From contig CAMPAP010000060.1 in NCBI GenBank assembly GCA_946631935.1, forward strand, positions 1-10,924: a stretch of 10,924 bases of DNA. Reading direction: 5' to 3'. Below the pieces are notes generated by a model. It was not told the DNA's origin. It saw only the letters and a list, made by a program, of their open reading frames with translations, and ran no database searches. The position numbers were made by a program, and so were the translations under genes. The first letter of the stretch is position 1, and every line of letters starts with the position of its first letter. Of this stretch, positions 6,838 through 10,924 are shown in pieces. This stretch comes from an uncultured Lachnospiraceae bacterium. GTDB lineage: Bacteria; Bacillota; Clostridia; Lachnospirales; Lachnospiraceae.

Positions 6838-6843
6838 ATTATA
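6838..6843 (-). promoter_or_regulatory. Candidate -10 box for uvrB
   Basis: The minus strand has a perfect TATAAT here, about 140 bases before uvrB. No good -35 is seen at the correct distance. It lies between the sod remnant and uvrB. Weak, pattern-only evidence. Confidence 0.25.
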
Positions 6844-6857
6844 TGAATAATATCAGG

Positions 6858-6965
6858 ATAATTAAGCATTCCTTCTGTTGATTTTTCGGCAAGCCCTGTC
6901 TATTCAACAAAATCGTTAAAAAGTCTCGTATAAGCTACATGATGCTTATTGTAATAATGCTTAAT
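6858..6965 (-). pseudogene. Degraded superoxide dismutase (sodA-like) fragment
   Basis: The minus strand translates to a decayed copy of the SodA N-terminal helix region: KHHVAYTRLFNDFVE, then a TAG stop at 6900-6902, then TGLAEKSTEGML in the same frame. The intact SodA of this window reads KHHAAYTKTFNDLVE and KAGLSGKSAEEIL at the same places. About 19 of 34 positions agree, and 54 of 75 bases match between 6891-6965 and 9845-9919 without gaps. The first metal-binding His (His26 in SodA) is replaced by Tyr. Similarity fades on both sides. It looks like the remnant of a second, divergent sod gene or an old duplication. Confidence 0.8.
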
Positions 6966-6997
6966 ATTAAGGATAAGTATTGGCAAATGTTGCAGTC

Positions 6998-7402
6998 TTA
7001 TCGAAATAACAAACCACTGAACTTCTCCGTACTTTCCCTTAGTTCCTGAATTGACTGGTTAAGCGTATCCACATCAAGGCTGTTTATCTGGTCCATGGCA
7101 CCCGAAACATCTTCCATGGCACGGGCGGTATTATCCTCGATACTCTTGATTGCTTCTGCAAGTTCCAGTGCCTTAAGGTCCTCTGATACAGTTTCCAGGT
7201 TATCAAGTGTCCTCTGGGCAGTGTTCATAAGACTCAGAGCTCTGGGAACAAGAATGAGCACCACGATCAAAATCGTCACAAAAGTCAAAAATGAACAGCC
7301 TGCTATGACAAGCCGGGCATAATTTGCTATTTTTTCGGACTTAGACGGGGGCAGATCCTCATTTCTCACTTTTATCTGGTTTTCTTCATCTAATGATGTC
7401 AT
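6998..7402 (-). CDS. Hypothetical single-helix membrane protein with a coiled-coil tail
   Basis: I do not recognise this 134-residue protein. It has a polar N-terminus rich in acidic residues and Lys, one strong membrane helix at about residues 29-53 (VIAGCSFLTFVTILIVVLIL is its core), then a helical tail of about 80 residues with regularly spaced Leu, Val and Ile and many Glu, Asp and Gln, suggesting a coiled coil. The topology suggests a membrane-anchored scaffold or sensor accessory, but no function can be assigned. The ATG at 7402 is preferred because GAGG lies 7 bases upstream; for the ATG at 7408 the same site is too close. It follows the terminator at 7453-7486, so it probably has its own promoter. 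A sod remnant begins just after its stop. Confidence 0.65.
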   Translation of the reverse strand: MTSLDEENQIKVRNEDLPPSKSEKIANYARLVIAGCSFLTFVTILIVVLILVPRALSLMNTAQRTLDNLETVSEDLKALELAEAIKSIEDNTARAMEDVSGAMDQINSLDVDTLNQSIQELRESTEKFSGLLFR

Positions 7403-7452
7403 ATGCATTCCTCATTTCAACCACTCTCACACACAGTGTATATTTTACAATA

Positions 7453-7486
7453 AAAAAGGCGAAAAAACATCGTTTTTCGCCTTTTT
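7453..7486. terminator. Strong bidirectional Rho-independent terminator
   Basis: Perfect 14-bp inverted repeat AAAAAGGCGAAAAA (7453-7466) and TTTTTCGCCTTTTT (7473-7486) with a 6-base loop. The arms themselves supply a T-run on either strand. It lies 26 bases after the Rieske-flavin-rubredoxin stop and terminates that transcript before the small membrane protein gene. Confidence 0.9.
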
Positions 7487-7512
7487 GACTATCTCAATTA
7501 AAGACCACATCT

Positions 7513-9153
7513 TCATTTGACCACTTTTTCAAAATCCGATGCCGGATGCTTACAGATAGGACAAATGTAATCATCAGGAAGTTCTTCTCCTACATACTCA
7601 TATCCGCATATCTTGCATCTCCATACAGTCTGGCCGTCAGGGGTCTTCCCTACAGCCTCGGGCTTAGGCTTTATATTATTCTGATAATAATCATAAGTGG
7701 CAGAAACTTCGTTAGACATTACTTCCATCTTCTCTATGCTTCCGACAAAGAGTGTGTGGGACCCAAAATCTGTGCTTTCAGTTACTTTAATAGAAAAGTA
7801 AGCATTGGTTCCAACAGTGATGTACGGAATTCCGTTTGAAAGATATCTGCAATCCTTATATCCTTCGAATTTATCCACATCTTTTCCTGACTGAAAACCA
7901 AACCTTTTAAATACATCAAAAGTGGCTTTTTCGCTAAGTACTGATATAACAAACTCGCCGGTCTGCTTTATCATATCATGTGTATAATTTGCCTTATTAA
8001 CCGCAATTGCAATCCTGTCAGGAGAATTAGCCACCTGGATCCCGGTATTTATTATGCATCCGTTAGCTTTGTCTCCCTGTCTTGCCGTAAGAACAAAGAG
8101 TCCGTATGTGAGTCTGTGCATGGGATTATCTGACATATTTTTGTTCTCCTTTCGTTTTGAAGCTGATTGCAAGATGCCGGAAACCGGATCCATCCCCTGT
8201 AATTCCGATCTTTTTCTTCTGTATTCCATTATGGGAAGATCTGCCGAAACCAGACTTTCCTTCATATAAACCGAAGATGCCTTAGGAAGCTGCGTTTCTA
8301 CGATTCGCTTATCCTGACGCTCTATGACCTTATTTGCCATGCTCCCAAGCCATGCTACTACCTTATCAATCACACGGTTTCCTGTGATCTTGTTATAGAA
8401 TCTGAGAGCAATAATAGAATTCTCATCATCCACAGGGATAAAATAAGCAAGAATCATTATCTTGTCCGTAACGTGGTTCAGCCACATATTAGGATATTTG
8501 AAATTAAGATTTGTAGATTTTATTTTGCTTTCACCGGCATCTTTTGGCTTCTGACCTGTGTCAGCTTCATTATCGGCACTAGTCTGAAGCGTATTTTCAT
8601 CAAGCCAGATGACCTTAGGACCATTACACAGCGTTTTATTTCCCCTTCCAATAGTAGTCCTGTGAACAAAAGCCAAATGGGATACATCAAGCTGGTTTTC
8701 TATGACTCTGGAATACTGGACTCTCCAATGGTCTGTCATCTCATCCCAGGTATAGGAATAATCTGTAACGACATCAAAAACATCAGGCTCCGATTTTGGT
8801 TTCTCATCTCCATACCATGCAAAAACAATGCCTCCAACCTCGCGTATTTCATATGATTTAAGGTTAAATCTTGAAAAATCCAGGTCGGATGCCCTGCCTT
8901 CAGACGGAACATAGACACATTTGCCTGTTACATCATATTCAATCCCATGAAAAGGACATTGAATATGGCCGTCTTTAACACAACCCTTTTCAAGGGATGC
9001 GCCTCTGTGAGCACAAAGATCCGTAACGCAACCTATTGTCCCCTCAGAGTTACGATACAAAACGAGATTCTCGCCAAACCTGCGTAAGGCAAGGATCTTA
9101 TTCTTCTTAACACTTTTTGATGAAGTTATGGAGTACCACTGGTTTTTGATCAT
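7513..9153 (-). CDS. Rieske oxygenase - flavin reductase - rubredoxin fusion protein
   Basis: A 546-residue three-part redox protein. Residues 1-115 are a Rieske [2Fe-2S] domain with ligands Cys47-x-His49 and Cys66-x2-His69. Residues 130-330 resemble the catalytic part of Rieske non-heme oxygenases, with NQLDVSHLAFVH carrying His159, His164 and Asp156; Asp281 may be the third iron ligand. Residues 340-495 are an FMN-binding split-barrel flavin reductase domain (MHRLTYGLFVLTARQ, NGCIINTGIQVANSP). Residues 511-546 are a rubredoxin domain with CKIC (513-516) and CPIC (531-534). The last two domains together match high-molecular-weight rubredoxin (Hrb) of anaerobes, which passes electrons to flavodiiron proteins in oxygen or NO defence. 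The fusion could deliver electrons from reduced nicotinamide via FMN and rubredoxin to the Rieske centre, but that is inference. Substrate unknown. Start ATG at 9153 has only a weak GAG upstream. Neighbour sodA suggests an oxygen-response setting. Confidence 0.9.
   Translation of the reverse strand: MIKNQWYSITSSKSVKKNKILALRRFGENLVLYRNSEGTIGCVTDLCAHRGASLEKGCVKDGHIQCPFHGIEYDVTGKCVYVPSEGRASDLDFSRFNLKSYEIREVGGIVFAWYGDEKPKSEPDVFDVVTDYSYTWDEMTDHWRVQYSRVIENQLDVSHLAFVHRTTIGRGNKTLCNGPKVIWLDENTLQTSADNEADTGQKPKDAGESKIKSTNLNFKYPNMWLNHVTDKIMILAYFIPVDDENSIIALRFYNKITGNRVIDKVVAWLGSMANKVIERQDKRIVETQLPKASSVYMKESLVSADLPIMEYRRKRSELQGMDPVSGILQSASKRKENKNMSDNPMHRLTYGLFVLTARQGDKANGCIINTGIQVANSPDRIAIAVNKANYTHDMIKQTGEFVISVLSEKATFDVFKRFGFQSGKDVDKFEGYKDCRYLSNGIPYITVGTNAYFSIKVTESTDFGSHTLFVGSIEKMEVMSNEVSATYDYYQNNIKPKPEAVGKTPDGQTVWRCKICGYEYVGEELPDDYICPICKHPASDFEKVVK
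8134..8152 (-). promoter_or_regulatory. Internal ribosome binding site and start codon at the fusion junction
   Basis: Inside the fusion gene, AAAGGAG (8146-8152) lies 9 bases before the ATG of Met340 (8134-8136). Met340 is exactly where a free-standing flavin reductase-rubredoxin protein would begin (MSDNPMHRLTYG). This could make a separate product of about 207 residues, or be the leftover start of a gene that was once separate. It is as strong as the start sites of true genes here. Confidence 0.6.
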
Positions 9154-9373
9154 ATACGCTCAATTCATATTTCGTTCATGTTCTGTAATTATGGATCTTC
9201 ATTATTTTTGTACTCTTATTCCCAAATTCATGCTTATCTCTATTGTATGGTATTGTCATTCAACTCATCTGTATGAAAAAAACACATAATCCATAAAAAA
9301 AGCAAACCTTATGGATCACATGACCCAAAAAACAATAGTGTTCCTGCATATGCAAAAACCGCCTATATAATAA
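9154..9373. other. Intergenic region between sodA and the Rieske fusion gene
   Basis: Holds a weak hairpin near 9289-9316 and AT-rich sequence where the Rieske gene promoter should lie. I could not find a convincing -35/-10 pair. A 10-bp palindrome TGCATATGCA (9345-9354) sits just after sodA. No further gene is seen. Confidence 0.4.
9276..9316 (-). terminator. Weak terminator-like hairpin after sodA
   Basis: ATCCATAA (9289-9296) and TTATGGAT (9309-9316) form an 8-bp stem with a 12-base loop. On the minus strand, seven T residues (9276-9282) begin 6 bases after the stem. The AT-rich stem and the offset T-run make it a weak candidate for ending the sodA transcript. Confidence 0.35.
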
Positions 9374-9985
9374 TTATGCGTATCTTACTTCAGCTACGGA
9401 CCAGTCGATGATCTCCCAGAGTGCCTTAAGATAATCTGCCCTGAGATTCTTGTATCCGAGATAGTATGCATGCTCCCATACATCAAGAGTAAGTATAGGC
9501 TTTACATCCATCTTAAGGCTGTACATATTATCCTGATTTGCAGTCTTGCAAAGAACAAGTTCTCCGTCAGTTTTCTTGCAAAGCCATCCCCATCCGGAAC
9601 CAAACTGTGATGCAGAAAGAGCATTGAGTTCCTCTATAAGCTTATCAACATTTCCGAACTGTTTATTTATCTGATCAAGGAGTGCACCTTCGGGAGCCTT
9701 CTTAGCCTCTGATGAAGGCTTAAACTGCTCAAAATAGATATTGTGATTGAGATATCCGCCACCCTGATTCCTAAGGCCTGTACGAAGAGCTTCATCAGAA
9801 ACGCTGTCAAGAGATGAAAGGATCTCTTCTGCACTCTTACCGGAAAGTCCTGCTTTTTCAACAAGGTCGTTAAAGGTCTTGGTATAAGCAGCATGGTGCT
9901 TACCGTAATGAGTCTGAATGGTCAAAGTATCAATTACGGGCTCAAGTGCGTTTTCTGCGTAGGGAAGAGTGATTTGTGTAAACAT
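9374..9985 (-). CDS. sodA: Superoxide dismutase, Mn/Fe family (SodA)
   Basis: Converts superoxide to oxygen and hydrogen peroxide in the cytoplasm. Length 203 residues, normal for the family; no signal peptide. Metal ligands are His26 (QTHYGKHH), His81 (NHNIYF), Asp168 and His172 (DVWEHAYY). The active-site Gln is in ANQDN (Gln151) and the motif RNQGGGYLNH has Gly at the iron-type Gln position, which favours manganese or dual-metal use over a strict iron enzyme. The start at 9985 is fixed by AAGGAGG (9991-9997), 5 bases upstream, and by the standard N-terminus FTQITLPYAENALEP; an in-frame start at 10030 lies upstream of that site and within the promoter region. It has its own promoter. A decayed relative lies at 6858-6965. 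Confidence 0.97.
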   Translation of the reverse strand: MFTQITLPYAENALEPVIDTLTIQTHYGKHHAAYTKTFNDLVEKAGLSGKSAEEILSSLDSVSDEALRTGLRNQGGGYLNHNIYFEQFKPSSEAKKAPEGALLDQINKQFGNVDKLIEELNALSASQFGSGWGWLCKKTDGELVLCKTANQDNMYSLKMDVKPILTLDVWEHAYYLGYKNLRADYLKALWEIIDWSVAEVRYA

Positions 9986-10030
9986 AATAGCCTCCTTTTC
10001 ATAGAAACAATTAATGGATCCGTAACTCAA

Positions 10031-10059
10031 ATTATATCATAATCGACTGCCTATATCAT
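10031..10059 (-). promoter_or_regulatory. sodA promoter with extended -10
   Basis: On the minus strand, -10 TATAAT (10031-10036) is preceded by TGA, giving an extended -10. A -35-like ATGATA (10054-10059) sits 17 bases upstream and overlaps the sulfatase stop codon. The predicted transcript starts near 10024, leaving a leader of about 40 bases with the strong AAGGAGG site. Confidence 0.55.
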
Positions 10060-10883
10060 TTGTAATACAAATACTCCCAATTGTGGTTATCATAGGGTGT
10101 TCCACTTACTGTGTACCAGTCAGAGGCAGGAAATGTATTACCCTCACTCAGGTACCAGTTTTCACTTGTTATGATCTTTACGGAATCTTCATTTTTCTGG
10201 TAGCCGTCCAAAGGGTTCCCCGTAAAAGGATTCACCGCTTCCTTTACAACATCACCCCGAACTGCCAAAACACAGGCATCGGCATTTGTCATGAATTCAG
10301 TTGAGGTTTCAAATCCGTGAGCGTCAAAATCCTTGACCATTAGAAGCGGCATGTACCAAAGTGTTGAAATGTTATTTCCGAACGTGAAGTTGTCAAACCA
10401 TCCTACTGCTCGCCCATGATCCGAAGTTATGATTATCCTCGTATTATCATACACTCCCTCTTCCTTCAGATAATCAAGCCATTCTCCTATCCTAAGAAGA
10501 GCTGCCATGTTTACGTCATAATGGCCTGCCTCCCAGAAACCTTCCATATTCATTGAGATTCCATTCATGGTGTAATACTTATCAACATCAAAAGAAGTAT
10601 TATCAACATACATCTCAGGTTTATAATCGGGAAGCTGTAAAAGCTGGGGTTCATGAGTAGTACAGTTGTACATCATCAAAAACTCACCCTTTTCGTTTTC
10701 ACTAATGGTTGTAATCTTTGAAAGATTTTCAAGAACCGAGTACCATGAATAGAATTCCGCACCGTAACCCACACCAATCTTTCCTTCAAGTGATTCATCA
10801 TCTACTACACTTTTATAAACAAGCTTTGCGGAAGAGCCGCCGCCGTTACGGGCGACAGGCCCGGAGTTACGCGCGGCGAACAA
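10056..10883 (-). CDS. C-terminal part of an LtaS-type membrane sulfatase/phosphoglycerol transferase-like protein, broken on its 5' side
   Basis: About 255 residues match the extracellular catalytic half of alkaline phosphatase superfamily proteins related to lipoteichoic acid synthase. Features: MMYNCTTHEPQLLQLPDY, INMAALLRIGEWLDYL-like helix (here VNMAALLRIGEWLDYLKEEG), then DNTRIIITSDHG with the metal-binding Asp-His, MPLLMVKDF, EFMTNADA and NPFTGNPLDG. The expected N-terminal membrane helices and nucleophile Thr/Ser region are missing. The open frame starts only at a TTG (10883) just after an in-frame TAG (10887-10889). The first 20 or so codons are GC-rich and unlike the family. Upstream of the TAG the same frame reads SIEQYDAFVYS, which resembles an earlier part of such proteins. 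It is either a disrupted gene or an assembly misjoin. Reaction and substrate cannot be told; transfer of phosphoglycerol or hydrolysis of a sulfate or phosphate ester are the family options. Confidence 0.7.
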   Translation of the reverse strand: MFAARNSGPVARNGGGSSAKLVYKSVVDDESLEGKIGVGYGAEFYSWYSVLENLSKITTISENEKGEFLMMYNCTTHEPQLLQLPDYKPEMYVDNTSFDVDKYYTMNGISMNMEGFWEAGHYDVNMAALLRIGEWLDYLKEEGVYDNTRIIITSDHGRAVGWFDNFTFGNNISTLWYMPLLMVKDFDAHGFETSTEFMTNADACVLAVRGDVVKEAVNPFTGNPLDGYQKNEDSVKIITSENWYLSEGNTFPASDWYTVSGTPYDNHNWEYLYYK

Positions 10884-10889
10884 TGGCTA
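10830..10889. other. GC-rich patch with hairpin and direct repeat inside the sulfatase gene
   Basis: 43 of 60 bases are G or C, far above the surrounding sequence. It contains the direct repeat GTTACGGGCG (10845-10854) and GTTACGCGCG (10866-10875), 21 bases apart, and an inverted repeat CGGGC (10849-10853) with GCCCG (10859-10863). It ends at the in-frame TAG. It is probably an inserted fragment or an assembly join. Confidence 0.5.
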
Positions 10890-10924
10890 AGAGTAGACGA
10901 AAGCATCGTACTGCTCGATACTCC

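Noticed and set aside
6826..6840. Possible LexA box upstream of uvrB (CGAAC followed by ATATGT)
   Set aside because: Only one half-site fits; the second half reads GTATT and the spacing is one base too long, so it does not meet the consensus.
9986..10030. Longer SodA starting at 10030
   Set aside because: The extra residues are not SOD-like, overlap the promoter region, and the AAGGAGG site clearly points to 9985.
10057..10071. ATTTGTA-A-TACAAAT inverted repeat at the sulfatase stop
   Set aside because: With a one-base centre it cannot form a hairpin and it is simple AT-rich sequence; too weak to list as an operator.
10845..10875. GTTACG repeats as integron attC core sites
   Set aside because: They do not match GTTRRRY/RYYYAAC, and no integrase or cassette layout is seen.
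10824..10883. Asn- and Gly-rich codons (ARNSGPVARNGGGSS) as a diversity-generating retroelement variable region
   Set aside because: No reverse transcriptase, template repeat or C-type lectin fold is present, and the position at the start of a broken sulfatase frame does not fit.

Overview
The window looks like chromosomal DNA of a low-to-mid GC Gram-positive anaerobe of the Clostridia. A Lachnospiraceae (Butyrivibrio-like) member is my best guess, by inference only. The reasons are strong AGGAGG-type ribosome binding sites, a Bacillus/Clostridium-type LexA box before uvrA, an anaerobe-type flavin reductase-rubredoxin module, a lipoprotein binding protein and an LtaS-like sulfatase. Every gene reads on the minus strand, so the description runs from high to low coordinates. 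Both ends cut into genes. I see no RNA genes, CRISPR array or complete mobile element.

10924-9154, redox region. The 3' part of an LtaS-type sulfatase is interrupted on its 5' side by a GC-rich patch and an in-frame TAG. A Mn/Fe superoxide dismutase (sodA) follows with its own extended -10 promoter.

9153-6698. A 546-residue protein joins a Rieske non-heme oxygenase, an FMN-binding flavin reductase domain and a rubredoxin in one reading frame. A good ribosome binding site and Met lie exactly at the oxygenase/flavin junction. Beyond a strong terminator is a small one-helix membrane protein of unknown function. In the gap before uvrB there is a decayed second superoxide dismutase fragment with an internal stop, about 72% identical at the DNA level to sodA in this window, plus a perfect 10-bp inverted repeat.

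6697-1, repair genes split by a sulfur/amino acid cassette. uvrB ends at a strong intrinsic terminator. A four-gene unit follows: a HisC-like aminotransferase, a RidA enamine/imine deaminase, a cystathionine gamma-lyase/synthase-type PLP enzyme and a family 3 amino acid-binding lipoprotein. It closes with its own terminator. uvrA then starts from its own promoter with a near-perfect LexA box. uvrB and uvrA are often adjacent in Firmicutes, so the cassette appears to have been placed between them. A coherent reading is that the lipoprotein captures a sulfur-containing or related amino acid, the PLP enzymes eliminate or transaminate it, and RidA removes the reactive enamine by-products.

The most unusual content is the three-domain Rieske-flavin-rubredoxin protein with its possible internal start, followed by the sod remnant and the insulated cassette with overlapping inverted repeats before its last gene.
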